A stretch of DNA of 64,000 nucleotides from Phycisphaerales bacterium (GCA_020852275.1 JADZBE010000004.1:62001-126000); one strand, 5' to 3'; shown: positions 49,556-58,779, counted from the first letter of the stretch. Numbers and translations: made by a program. The notes: a model not told the origin generated them from the letters alone.

Positions 49556-52326
49556 TCCACTTCCCTCCCGTTGATGATGACGCGCTGCACGCGGGTGCCC
49601 GCGTCGAGGGGCGGTCCGTCGAAGATCACCAGGTCGCCGTCGCGCCCCGGCTCCAGTGAACCCACTCGATCCTCCAGTTTCAAAAGCTTGGCGGCGTCGC
49701 AGGTGAAGGCCGCCAGCACCGCGTCGGCGGACATGCCCCGCTCGACGGCGAAGACGCCCACGTCGCGCAGCGATCGCGCGCCGTCCTCCGCGTCGCTCTG
49801 GAAGGCCACCGACACGCCGCGCCGCGACAGGTCGTCGCCCTGCACGTACGGCAGGTATTTCTGGATGCGCACGACGACCGGCGGCAGGATCACGCCCACC
49901 TGCTTTTCCGCCAGCCGGCCCGCGTGGATGAAGGCCTCCTCCGCGTGGGCGAGGGTCAGCGGCAACTGATACTCCTCGACGAACAGCTTGAGCACCATGT
50001 CGATCTGCGTGTGCGCCGAGACGCTGACGACGGCGGGAATCTTCTTCTCCATCAGCATCTTCAGAGGCTCGAGCGCCTCATCCACCTTGGGCGGAAGCGG
50101 CCGGCCGTCCTTCCCGCGCGTCTTGGACTTCGTGACCTTGAACTCGGGCGCCTTCTTCTCGATGCGCTCGCCTTCGAGGTTCACCGTGATGCCCATGAAG
50201 CGGATCGTGCCGGTCATGTGATCGGGCTTGTCGATCGTCGCGTCGAACTCGGGGAAGCCGTTGCCCTGCGTGTCGATCTCGATGCGGCCGGTGATGGTCT
50301 TGCCGTCGAACGTGCCGACGATCTTGTGGTCCATCGGGACGGGCGGCTCGACGACGCGCGCTTCAACCTGGTTGCCGGTCAGCTTGACGGCGAGCTTGCC
50401 GGTCTCCGGGGAGGGGATGGGTCCGCCGCTGACCGTGCCCTGCCACGTGCCGGTGAGCGGGTCCTCCTCAGCGGTTTTCGAGGTCTGCTCCGTCACGGCG
50501 GGTTTGGTTTCCGTCGCCTGGCCCGCCTTGCGCTTCTCCTCCCACTCCTTGAGATCCTTATCGTACTTCTGCCAGGTTTCGAGGTATTTCTTGCCGGCTT
50601 CGAGGCGGCCCTTGAGCTGCTCACGCGCCGCGTCCGGGTCGAGGTCGCGCACGTCGAACCACAGGGCGGCCGTGTCGCGGACCACGCGCTGCTCGCGCGT
50701 GGCGCCGTCGGACTTGATGGCGGACATCTGCGCGCCGGTCGCCCCGCCGCCGCGGTACGGCGAGAGTGCCACGGTCGTGACACCGGACAGCGCCACGCGC
50801 CGGTCGGTCACGTCGGCCGCGCCGATCGCCTTGGACAGCTTCACGTCCGGCGGCGCCCCGCCCGCGTCGCCGCGCAGCCCCAAATGCCCCAGCGCGTCGA
50901 TCCAACCCGGCGTGACCACCGCGTCGCGCCCCGCATCGATCACGCGAGCGTACGGCGGACGCGGGACGCTGCGCCCCGTCGCCTGAATCCTGCCGTTTTC
51001 CACGAGCACTTCGCCGTCTTCGATCTGACGCGCGGGGCTGACCCAGATCGTGCCCGCGCGGACCACGAGCGACTCGCTGCCGGGCGGCTCGAACGCCACC
51101 TCGCCGCGCACATACGCTCGACGCACGTGCGACCGGGAATCCAAGAGGCTTCCCGTCAGCACGATCAGGTCCGCGTCACGACCGGGCGCAAGGCTCCCCA
51201 CGCGGTCTCCCACGCCGAGCACTTCGGCCGCGGTGCGCGTCACGCCCTGAATGATCCGCTCCTCGCTCAACCCCGCGCGCTGCGCGGCGGCGGCGGCAAG
51301 GTGCAGCTCGCTCAGCCCCATGCCGGCGCCGACGCTCAGTGCCAGCGGAACCTGCGGCACGGCGGCGAGCGCCTGAATGTCCTGCTCGAACACCTCCGGA
51401 TTGACGCCCAGATTGCCGGACGGGCGGCGCGTCGGCAGGCTCACCTCGTACACCAGCGGCAGCTTCGCCTCGGCGAGCGGTCCGGCCACTGCGTTCACTT
51501 CGCCGGCGCTGACGAGAATGCCGCCCTTGCGCGAGCGGAGGAAATCCACGGCCTGCGCCAGATCCACGGCGCGATCCGCGCGCAGACGGATGGGCGCGTT
51601 GGCGCGAAGACGCTGCCCGAGCGTCATCATCGCGTAGTTGAACTTCGCGTCCGCCGCGGGGTTCAGCGACGATTCCAGCGCCTCGCGCAATCCAGGGAGC
51701 TGCCCCAGCCGCGAGTCCGGGCGCTGACGCTTCCCCGGTTCGATCGCCACGTCGGACGAAGCGGGGAAAATGTACTCCACGTCGCGCGGCGGACCGTACA
51801 CGCTTTCGACGAAGTTGACGGTCAGCTCGCCTTCCTCTCGCAGCACGCGAGAGTCGGCGCTGCCGCCCAGCCGAACGACCGCGCCCACGCCGGCAACGAG
51901 GCGATGGCGCCCGGGGTCCACATAGACCGTGGTCACGCCTCCCGCCAAAGTTGTGCGGAAGTCGCCGTAGCGATCGAAAGCATCCACGGCGCGATACGCG
52001 CCGGCGACGGCCTCATCGCCGGCGTGAGAACCCGCCAGATCGCTGGAGGCCGCCACCAGTCCGGGCATCACCGTTTCGTCGCGATATTCGACCACCGGCA
52101 GATCCGGCGGCAGCGGGACTTCGCCCTCGCGCCCGACGGCCTGAATGACGCCGTCGCGGATGACCACGACGCCGCGCTCGATCACCCACGGCTGCCCTTC
52201 CACCACCGGCATCACGCGGGCGGCCTTGATGACCAAGGAGCCGCCCTTGCCCTGCTCACCGGCGCCGGCGGAACAGACGGCCAGCGCAGCGAGGGCACAT
52301 GTCGAGAGCATCGCGCGGCTAAGCAT
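49552..52326 (-). CDS. secreted double amidohydrolase-family protein E with inserted beta domain
   Basis: A 924-residue fusion of two amidohydrolase domains. Start: GGAGGAGG then 5 nt to the ATG at 52326, overlapping gene D by 8 nt; signal peptide MLSTCALAALAVCSAGAG. Domain 1 (about 27-420): first motif PGLVAASSDLAG, ligands replaced by S and D; it ends DRVGSLAPGRDADLIVLTG. Domain 2 (about 425-924): first motif PGWIDALGHLGLRG keeps only the second His; it retains SAHTQID, TLAHAEEAF and AFQSDAEDGA, matching later ligands, and ends VGSLEPGRDGDLVIFDG. Between strands of domain 2 sit a charged coil (YLETWQKYDKDLKEWEEKRK) and a ~110-residue beta domain (LTGTWQGTVSGGPIPSPETG, FDATIDKPDHMTGTIRF) resembling a small beta-barrel. 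Confidence 0.88.
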   Translation of the reverse strand: MLSRAMLSTCALAALAVCSAGAGEQGKGGSLVIKAARVMPVVEGQPWVIERGVVVIRDGVIQAVGREGEVPLPPDLPVVEYRDETVMPGLVAASSDLAGSHAGDEAVAGAYRAVDAFDRYGDFRTTLAGGVTTVYVDPGRHRLVAGVGAVVRLGGSADSRVLREEGELTVNFVESVYGPPRDVEYIFPASSDVAIEPGKRQRPDSRLGQLPGLREALESSLNPAADAKFNYAMMTLGQRLRANAPIRLRADRAVDLAQAVDFLRSRKGGILVSAGEVNAVAGPLAEAKLPLVYEVSLPTRRPSGNLGVNPEVFEQDIQALAAVPQVPLALSVGAGMGLSELHLAAAAAQRAGLSEERIIQGVTRTAAEVLGVGDRVGSLAPGRDADLIVLTGSLLDSRSHVRRAYVRGEVAFEPPGSESLVVRAGTIWVSPARQIEDGEVLVENGRIQATGRSVPRPPYARVIDAGRDAVVTPGWIDALGHLGLRGDAGGAPPDVKLSKAIGAADVTDRRVALSGVTTVALSPYRGGGATGAQMSAIKSDGATREQRVVRDTAALWFDVRDLDPDAAREQLKGRLEAGKKYLETWQKYDKDLKEWEEKRKAGQATETKPAVTEQTSKTAEEDPLTGTWQGTVSGGPIPSPETGKLAVKLTGNQVEARVVEPPVPMDHKIVGTFDGKTITGRIEIDTQGNGFPEFDATIDKPDHMTGTIRFMGITVNLEGERIEKKAPEFKVTKSKTRGKDGRPLPPKVDEALEPLKMLMEKKIPAVVSVSAHTQIDMVLKLFVEEYQLPLTLAHAEEAFIHAGRLAEKQVGVILPPVVVRIQKYLPYVQGDDLSRRGVSVAFQSDAEDGARSLRDVGVFAVERGMSADAVLAAFTCDAAKLLKLEDRVGSLEPGRDGDLVIFDGPPLDAGTRVQRVIINGREVE

Positions 52327-53911
52327 CCGAACCTCCTCCGCTGCGCGTGGCGTCCTTTTTGCGGTTGCCGCCGTCGCGGTCGCCGCGCGAGGTCCGGTCC
52401 TGCTCCTTGGGTTTGTCCTTCTTCTCGTCCTCGCCCGGCGGAGTTTTCTCCTCGGGCTTGGGCGGCGCGGGCGCATCAACTTCGGGCTTGGATTCCTCCT
52501 TGGGCTTGTCGCCGGGCTTGGTTTCATCCGCGGCGGGCGCCTTCTCGTCCTTGGCGCCTTCCTTCTTCTCGTCCGGCTTCTCATCCGCGCCCGGCGGCTG
52601 GAACAGGCGGCGGATGCGCACGTCCTTCGCGCGGTCGTACGCCAGGATGCCGTCGATATAAACCAGCTCGACCCAGGAGTTGAAGTCCAACGGATCACCG
52701 GAGTACACCGTGATGTTGGCCGTCTTGCCCGCTTCCAGCGATCCCATGGCATCGCCCAGCCCCAGCATCTTCGCCGGATTCAGCGTGATGGCCTCCAGCG
52801 CCTTCGCTCGCGGAATCCCCTCGCGCACGCACCGAGCGGCCTGGTAGGTCTGGTAGCGTTCCGCCAGCGACGCGTCCGGGTTGGGCAGCAGGGCGAACGT
52901 CAACCCGGCGTCGTGAATCACCTTGGGAACAAACGTTTCCGCAAGCTCCCCGGTCAGCGCGTCGCGCTCGCGGAAATCCAGCGTGGAATCGAGCACCACG
53001 GGCCGGCCCGCCGCCTTCAACTCGGCGACCGCCTTGAAGCTGTCCGGACCCAGCACCAGCACGCACCGGTCCAGCAGCCCGTTGTCCTTGGCGATCTTGA
53101 TGGCTGGTCCCACGTCCATGGCCGCGCCGGCGTAGATCCACGCATCGAGCCGACCGCCCGTCAGCTCGACGAGGTTGGCGTGCATGTCGTCGTAGTCCTC
53201 GGGGCGGACAAGCTCCTTGCCGAGCTTTCGCGCCTCCGCGGGACCGACGTCCACGTCCTTCTTGGCCTTCTTCTGCTCCTCCTCGTAGCGCTGCTCGGCG
53301 AGGCGTTCGAGGTAGTCGCCCAGCTCGAGAAAAGTTTCGCGGAGCATGGCCATCTGCAACATGCGGTCGAAGCCGCCCTTGGGCGTGGTGGACATCTTGA
53401 TGCCCACGCGCGGCTTGATGGTCATCTCGTCCACGTCCAGCCCGATGGGCCGCACGACGCGCGTCACGCCGCCGATGACGCAGTTGTTCGCCTGAATGAT
53501 GTGGATGGCGGTGACGCCGTCGCGGAGGCTGTTCTCAAAAAAGAGGCGCGACGGGTCGATGGCGTCGTACACGTCGAGGTAAGGCGCCACGTCCGCGTTC
53601 TCGTTGGGCACGTCCAGCCCCTGCCAGTCGTGCGCGTTGATCAGCCCGGGCATAAGCACCTTGCCGGAGACGTCCACCTCCATCGCGTCGTGCGGCAGCT
53701 CGACCTTCTCGCCGATGGCGGTGATCTTGCCGTGCTCGATGAGGAGCGTGCCCTTGGCGATTTCTTCGCCGACGACGGGGATGATCCGTCCGCCGGTCAG
53801 CGCCACTTTCGCCGGCGGTTCGCCCGCCCGCGCGGCAGCGCACGCGACCAGCAACATCAACAACCCCGCGGCGCCGCGCCCCGCGCCCCGTGAGATTTCA
53901 AGCTTCGTCAC
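52319..53911 (-). CDS. secreted amidohydrolase-family protein D with acidic/basic tail
   Basis: A 530-residue protein. Start: the GTG at 53911 has GGAGG with a 6-nt spacer and gives a clean signal peptide (GRGAAGLLMLLVACAAARAG). An ATG at 53938 is the alternative. First metal motif PGLINAHDWQGLD keeps the first His, but the second is Trp. MLGLGDAMGSLEAGKTANIT is the conserved C-terminal element. A helical charged insertion (YLERLAEQRYEEEQKKAKKD) lies mid-protein. The last ~90 residues are a disordered K/E/D/P tail (ADEKPDEKKEGAKDEKAPAA and onward), the part that overlaps gene E by 8 nt. Position in the array and shared fold suggest a joint role with the neighbours. Activity is doubtful. Confidence 0.85.
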   Translation of the reverse strand: MTKLEISRGAGRGAAGLLMLLVACAAARAGEPPAKVALTGGRIIPVVGEEIAKGTLLIEHGKITAIGEKVELPHDAMEVDVSGKVLMPGLINAHDWQGLDVPNENADVAPYLDVYDAIDPSRLFFENSLRDGVTAIHIIQANNCVIGGVTRVVRPIGLDVDEMTIKPRVGIKMSTTPKGGFDRMLQMAMLRETFLELGDYLERLAEQRYEEEQKKAKKDVDVGPAEARKLGKELVRPEDYDDMHANLVELTGGRLDAWIYAGAAMDVGPAIKIAKDNGLLDRCVLVLGPDSFKAVAELKAAGRPVVLDSTLDFRERDALTGELAETFVPKVIHDAGLTFALLPNPDASLAERYQTYQAARCVREGIPRAKALEAITLNPAKMLGLGDAMGSLEAGKTANITVYSGDPLDFNSWVELVYIDGILAYDRAKDVRIRRLFQPPGADEKPDEKKEGAKDEKAPAADETKPGDKPKEESKPEVDAPAPPKPEEKTPPGEDEKKDKPKEQDRTSRGDRDGGNRKKDATRSGGGSDA

Positions 53912-54056
53912 TCCGCGCCTCCGAGAAAGTTTAGCCATCCACTTGCGAGCCGCGGACTTCAGTCCGCGCGGACGTTTGTCAAGGACCGGCCGCTCAATCG
54001 GCACCAGGCGTTCAGTCCCAACCGCACGTCCGACAAACTGCATACACCTTTTCAGC

Positions 54057-54150
54057 GCAGGGCGGGCCAGGCCCGCTCTCTTCCTGTGCAGATCCGGCAG
54101 CGCCCTTCGATCCCCAAGTCACGCCGGAAGGCGGGCGTAGCCCGCCCTAC
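54057..54150. repeat. second copy of the GGGCGGGC palindrome pair
   Basis: GCAGGGCGGGCCAGGCCCGC at 54057-54078 (with TC) and GGCGGGCGTAGCCCGCCCTA(C) at 54130-54150 face each other as at 16226-16289. It lies in the 282-bp gap between amidohydrolase genes C and D, the widest break in the array. Confidence 0.7.
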
Positions 54151-54193
54151 GTGCCTTCGAGAAACCACGGACCCCCTTAAAAAGCCTCGCAGC

Positions 54194-55852
54194 CTACTTC
54201 ACGCGGCGGTCCGATTCGATCCGCCCGCCTTGCAGCACCAGCACCGGCTTGGTCGTCGCCGCGAACGGCTCCCCGCTCCACGCCACGAGATCAGCGCGCT
54301 TGCCGGTCTCCACGCTGCCGATTTCCTTGTCCGCGCGGAGGAGCTTCGCGGGCGTCAGCGTCACGGCCTGCAGCACGCGCTGCGGATCGGCGCCGAAGCG
54401 GATGGCGTACATCGCCTGCCGCGCCAGCCCGTCCTCGTCGCGCAGCTCCTGGGCGGTCAGAGCCGTCGTCAGCCCCGCATCGAGCAGCGCCTTGAAGGTG
54501 TGCAGCCGGGCGTTCTGCGACTCGCCGCGCCAGGCGCGCGGACCGGTCGCCTCCTCGTAGATCGGACCGTACACCACCGGGACGTTTCGCGCCCGCAGCG
54601 CCTCGAGGCAGCGGTAGGCGTCCGTCGCCTCTTCGAGCGTGAACTTCAGCTTGAACTCCTCCGTCAGGCGCAGCGCGGCTTCGATGTCGTGCTGCATCCG
54701 CGCCTGAATCCGCAGCGGGATTTCGCCCTTGAGGATTGCCATCAGGTAAGGCATCGCGGCCTCCGGCGGCGTGTCCGCGCCGTGCGTGGGGATCTTCTCA
54801 TTCCAGCGCTGCGCGTCGTACAGCGCCTTGCGGAACACCCAGGCGACGCCCATCCGCGTGGTCGGACGACGGGCGTAAAACTCCGCGTTGCCACGGAAGG
54901 GAGGGCGGTTCCACGCGGCGCCGCCGATCGAATCGGAACCCATCACGGCCATGACATCCGCCGTCGGCCGGACGACGCGCTGGTCCACCGGTCCACCCGT
55001 GCGGATCACCGTCCCCTGCGAGCTGATCACCGCGTCCGAGTCGCCCCCGACGTAAATCGTGGTCACGCCCTGAGCGAGCAGGCGTTTCAAGTCCGGGCAG
55101 GACAAATCGACCGCATCCAGCACGCGCGTGTGCGGGATGACTTCCGCGGAACTCTCTCCCTGGCTGAGACCGTCGCGCACGCCCGACGCCGTCGGCGACG
55201 CATAAGCGCTCTCCACGCCCATGCCGCAGCACGGCAGCCGCAGCGCATCCGCCATCCCGACGGCCAGATGCGCGTCGGCACTGGCGTAACCGGCGCCTTC
55301 CGGCACCTCGATGTGCACATGGTGCGCGTGATTCGTCTCGCTGGCGGCCCCGGCATCCTCCCGGCCCCCAAAGGCAGCGACTTGCGAAGGAGTTTGTGCC
55401 CCTTCCATGTCGGGCTGCGCGATGACTGCGGAGTCTGACAGCGACTGAGTGGAATGGATGTCCTTTCCAGCGGAGGGTGCGATCAGCCGGGTCGACAGAC
55501 GCGGCTCCTCCATCCGCAACGACACCGTGGGGGTGGGCACAAGATCATAACTGTCGATCACGGCCTTGGCGTCGATCAACCCCGGAGTCACGGTGGCATC
55601 AGGAAGCTCGATCACCTTGGCGTCCGGCGGGACCGCGGCACTGCTCCCGACTTCGGCGATGCGCCCGTCGCGCACGACGACCACGCCGGGCTGGATCACG
55701 CGCCCGTCGCCGACGTACACGGCGCGGACTTTCAAGACGATGACACTCTCCTCCGCGCGAACGGCGCCGGCGAACACCAACGCCGCCAGGCAGCCCATCA
55801 CCCACGTCCGCGACGTCCGACCTTGCCTGTTGCTATTCCAATGATGCGTCAT
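54194..55852 (-). CDS. secreted amidohydrolase-family protein C, degenerate metal site
   Basis: A 552-residue protein. The ATG at 55852 lies within the end of gene B (20-nt overlap), with GAAGG upstream; signal peptide MGCLAALVFAGAVRAEE. N-terminal beta part VIVLKVRAVYVGDGRVIQPG; first motif PGLIDAKAVIDS with ligands replaced by K and V. The C-terminal IGSVETGKRADLVAWSGEPF is conserved. A ~120-residue unique stretch (about 115-235) with His/Met/Ser-rich sequence (NHAHHVHIEVPEGAG, GMGVESAYASPTASGV) interrupts the barrel after strand 1 and could bind metal in a different way. GVTTIYVGGDSDAVISSQG resumes the fold. Predicted secreted, substrate unknown. Confidence 0.85.
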   Translation of the reverse strand: MTHHWNSNRQGRTSRTWVMGCLAALVFAGAVRAEESVIVLKVRAVYVGDGRVIQPGVVVVRDGRIAEVGSSAAVPPDAKVIELPDATVTPGLIDAKAVIDSYDLVPTPTVSLRMEEPRLSTRLIAPSAGKDIHSTQSLSDSAVIAQPDMEGAQTPSQVAAFGGREDAGAASETNHAHHVHIEVPEGAGYASADAHLAVGMADALRLPCCGMGVESAYASPTASGVRDGLSQGESSAEVIPHTRVLDAVDLSCPDLKRLLAQGVTTIYVGGDSDAVISSQGTVIRTGGPVDQRVVRPTADVMAVMGSDSIGGAAWNRPPFRGNAEFYARRPTTRMGVAWVFRKALYDAQRWNEKIPTHGADTPPEAAMPYLMAILKGEIPLRIQARMQHDIEAALRLTEEFKLKFTLEEATDAYRCLEALRARNVPVVYGPIYEEATGPRAWRGESQNARLHTFKALLDAGLTTALTAQELRDEDGLARQAMYAIRFGADPQRVLQAVTLTPAKLLRADKEIGSVETGKRADLVAWSGEPFAATTKPVLVLQGGRIESDRRVK

Positions 55853-56978
55853 GGACCTTCACCCCCTTGACGTAAACCTCGAGAACCCGTGCGTCCAGGC
55901 GCAACGGGTCCGCCGAGTAGATCACCATGTCCGCGTCCTTGCCCGGTTGAATCGCGCCGACGCGCTCGGCCACCCCGGCGGCTTTGGCGGCGTTGATGGT
56001 CAGCGCCCGGCGCGCGGCGGCGGCGTCCATCCCATAGCGCACGGCGAGCGCGGCGCTGATCCGCGCGGAGCTGCCGGGCAGCACTGGCAGCGCCCCCGCA
56101 AACGCCAGCTCGCGCCCGGCCTGCTGAAGCGCACCGGCCCCGCGCAGCACGCGCGCCGGCGTGTCCAGCGTGAACGGGCCGATGATGAGCGGATCCGGGA
56201 AGGGCTTCACCAGCTCCATGGCCGCCGAAGCCTCGAGGGGCGTCCACGCCAGCAGCGGGAGCCGGCCTCCTTCGGTGAACACGCGCGCCGCGGCGATCAC
56301 CTCCTGCTCCTCGTCGCACGTCAGCAGTCCGTCGAGGGACGACTTGAGGAAGGCGTTGACGCGCGACGATCCCTTCGAGTCCTTCGCGGCGGTCAGCGCT
56401 TCGCGCAGCAGGTGCACCGCGCCAATCATGCCCGTCGGCTCGCGCGTGGCTTCCAGCACGCCCTGCCCCACGCAGAACATCAGCGGTCCCGGCTCGCGCA
56501 GCCACTCCACCCCGCCCCCGCCCGTCAGCCGCACGGCCTGCGCCGCGCCGCCGATCACGTTGTTCCCCGCGGGGATCACCAGCGCGGCGGTGACGCCCGA
56601 TTTCAGCGCCGCACGGAAATCGTCATGCTTCTGTTCGATGGCTTCACGGATGCTCAGATCGGGGTCGATCGCGCGGACGCGCTCGACGTGGCTTCCCCGG
56701 CGGATCACGCCCAGCCCGCTGAGCACGTCCACCATGCCCGGCGCCAGCACGGCGCTGGGATGATCCACGACCTTCCCGCCCGAGGCCGCCGCTTCCGCGC
56801 CGGCCCGGACTTCGCTGATCCGCCCGTCCACCACGGTGACCAGCGACGGACCGGTCACCGTTCCATCCGGCATGACCACGCCGCCGACGCGGATCGCAAA
56901 CCGTTCCGCGGCGCCTCCGTAAGACGCGAGGATCAACACCGCGCAGATGGCGGACGATGCTTGTCGATGCCAACTCAC
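55833..56978 (-). CDS. secreted amidohydrolase-family protein B, compact and degenerate
   Basis: Shortest member, 381 residues, without charged insertion. Start: GAGGAG then 6 nt to the GTG at 56978; a TTG at 56996 lies before that SD. Signal peptide QASSAICAVLILASYGGAA. First motif PGMVDVLSGLGV, ligands replaced by L and G. GAIQPGKDADMVIYSADPLR keeps the C-terminal signature. The middle (GVTAALVIPAGNNVIGGAAQ) matches the paralogues. The last 20 nt overlap gene C. It follows gene A after 85 bp, so A to C probably form one transcript. Likely a structural or binding paralogue rather than an enzyme. Confidence 0.85.
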   Translation of the reverse strand: MSWHRQASSAICAVLILASYGGAAERFAIRVGGVVMPDGTVTGPSLVTVVDGRISEVRAGAEAAASGGKVVDHPSAVLAPGMVDVLSGLGVIRRGSHVERVRAIDPDLSIREAIEQKHDDFRAALKSGVTAALVIPAGNNVIGGAAQAVRLTGGGGVEWLREPGPLMFCVGQGVLEATREPTGMIGAVHLLREALTAAKDSKGSSRVNAFLKSSLDGLLTCDEEQEVIAAARVFTEGGRLPLLAWTPLEASAAMELVKPFPDPLIIGPFTLDTPARVLRGAGALQQAGRELAFAGALPVLPGSSARISAALAVRYGMDAAAARRALTINAAKAAGVAERVGAIQPGKDADMVIYSADPLRLDARVLEVYVKGVKVHDASLE

Positions 56979-57063
56979 TGACAGCTCCTCATGCAAACGC
57001 GACGGTCCAACGCCACCTCAGGCGCGTGGCTTCGTTTCGCCGGTGCGGGATCCCCCTCGTGCT

Positions 57064-58779
57064 TCATTTCGCCGCGGCGTCGTAAACCACCTTGCCTGCA
57101 ACGTACACGCGCTCCACCTTCGACGCCGGGTCCGACGGATCGCCGGACCAGACGACGAGGTCCGCGCGCTGACCCTTGCCGATGCGACCCGCCGATTCCA
57201 GGCCAAGGAAATCCGCAGCGCGGCGGGTCACGAGCTCCAGCGCAGACTGCGACAGCCCGGCGGCGGCGCAGGTCAATTGTGCGTTTTGCAGCACGAACCG
57301 CCCGCCGGCCACGCTGCCCGCGCCGCTCCCCACCGCCCAGCGCACCTTGGCCTTGTCCAGCGCCGCGGCGTTGGCGGCGGCGAAACGGCGGAACTCGTCG
57401 TCCCCGCGCAGCTCGCCGCGCGACGCAGCTCCCAGCACGACCGGGATTTTCGCCTCCCCGATCGCATCCGCCACGAGGTGCGCCTCGGTCGCGCCTTCCA
57501 GCACCGCGTCGAGATTGAACTCCTTCACCAGGTCCAGAGCGTTGAGGATGTCCTCGCTGCGATGCGCTTCGATCCGCACGGGCAGCTTGCGGTCGATCGC
57601 CTTCAGCAGCACGTCCTTGTCGCGGTCCGGCTTAGGCTCGCCCGGCTTCTTGATTTCTTCTTCCTTCTTTTCATCCTTCTTCTCGCCGGAGGCGGGCTTG
57701 TCGCCGCCCTCGGGCTTGGGCGGGTCGGCAAAGAGTGAGAGCAGAGGATTCTCGCCGGAGGGCGGTGAAGCATCGCCTTCGCTGTTGGCAGCCGGTCCCG
57801 TGCCCGCCTCAGCAGCGGCATCGGAATCAGCCGACTTCGGCGGCTTGGGCGGATCCTCTTTCGGCTTGGGTGGATCCTCCTTGGGCTTGGGCGGATCTCC
57901 CTTTGGTTTCGGAGCGTCTTCTTTCGGCTTGGGAGGAGTGCCGTCTTTGGGCGGCGCGGGCTTGTCCGTGGATTTCTTCTCGGCGTCAGGCTTCGGGGGT
58001 TCCTTCTTGTCGCCTTCCGGCTTGCCCTTCTTTTCAGCCTCCTCCTTGGCTTTCTTCTCCGCGCGCTCCTTGATCTTCTTCTCGTACTCCTCCAGTTCCG
58101 ACTTGTAATCCTCGATCGAGTTGCGGTACTCGACCGCGTCGCGGAACTGACGCCGAACTGCGTTGAACGTGTTGATGCGGGCGATGGCGGGCTGGCCCGA
58201 GCCCATGTTGATGTGGAGCGCGGCCTCTTCCTTCACCACCGACCCGATGCGTTCGCCTTCCCCTTTCGACAGCGCCACGATCGCGCCGGTGCCCAGCACG
58301 CCCGCGCCGCCGCGCGGTCCGACATAGACCAGCGTCACGCCGTTGCGGAACGCGTCGTCGAACACGTCGCGCGCGTAAGGATCCCACGCATCGAACACCT
58401 TGGAGGTCGGATCGCCGCGCCCCGCCCCCGGCAGCAGCACGCCCAACCTGCTGTACGGATCGATGAAGCCCGGCGCGACCGTCTTGCCCGAGGCCTCCCA
58501 CGATTTGGCGAGCAGCCCGCCCTTAACATCCGGGCCTACGTCCCCGATTCGCTCGCCGGAGATGGAGATCGAAGCCTTCTCGATCACGCGGCCGTCGCCG
58601 GTAACAACTCGAGCGTCCTTGATGACCATCGCGCCGCCGAGTCCGAAGAACTGAGCGTCCGCCGCGTCGGCAAGCAAAGCAAGGGCGATGAGGCAGACAC
58701 CCGCGCCACGGGAGGACCCCATGCGCCGCGAAATGCCGGAAACACTGCCGGCCCAAAAGCTCGTCCATCTGCGGGTCAT
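57064..58779 (-). CDS. secreted amidohydrolase-family protein A with long K/E/P insertion
   Basis: First gene of the array, about 571 residues. Start: the ATG at 58779 with GGAAGG 6 nt upstream; an ATG at 58722 without SD is the alternative. The frame upstream to 59403 is non-coding in character. Signal peptide SSRGAGVCLIALALLADAAD. First motif PGFIDPYSRLGV (ligands Y and R). A ~170-residue insertion (220-388) starts as a coiled coil (YKSELEEYEKKIKERAEKKA) and becomes P-P-K-P-K-E-D repeats. The barrel resumes with LPVRIEAHRSEDILNALDLV, keeping one His. C-terminal GRIGKGQRADLVVWSGDPSD is standard. The promoter must lie in the long region upstream; none was identified. Confidence 0.85.
   Translation of the reverse strand: MTRRWTSFWAGSVSGISRRMGSSRGAGVCLIALALLADAADAQFFGLGGAMVIKDARVVTGDGRVIEKASISISGERIGDVGPDVKGGLLAKSWEASGKTVAPGFIDPYSRLGVLLPGAGRGDPTSKVFDAWDPYARDVFDDAFRNGVTLVYVGPRGGAGVLGTGAIVALSKGEGERIGSVVKEEAALHINMGSGQPAIARINTFNAVRRQFRDAVEYRNSIEDYKSELEEYEKKIKERAEKKAKEEAEKKGKPEGDKKEPPKPDAEKKSTDKPAPPKDGTPPKPKEDAPKPKGDPPKPKEDPPKPKEDPPKPPKSADSDAAAEAGTGPAANSEGDASPPSGENPLLSLFADPPKPEGGDKPASGEKKDEKKEEEIKKPGEPKPDRDKDVLLKAIDRKLPVRIEAHRSEDILNALDLVKEFNLDAVLEGATEAHLVADAIGEAKIPVVLGAASRGELRGDDEFRRFAAANAAALDKAKVRWAVGSGAGSVAGGRFVLQNAQLTCAAAGLSQSALELVTRRAADFLGLESAGRIGKGQRADLVVWSGDPSDPASKVERVYVAGKVVYDAAAK

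Noticed and set aside
49924..52683. A 919-codon open frame on the plus strand, opposite the double amidohydrolase gene
   Set aside because: It is a high-GC antisense shadow: Arg/His/Ala-rich, no domain, no SD, and the minus-strand frame has clear motifs. The similar long frames at 12241-14358 (minus), 6637-8436 (minus) and 37812-39866 (plus) were rejected for the same reason.
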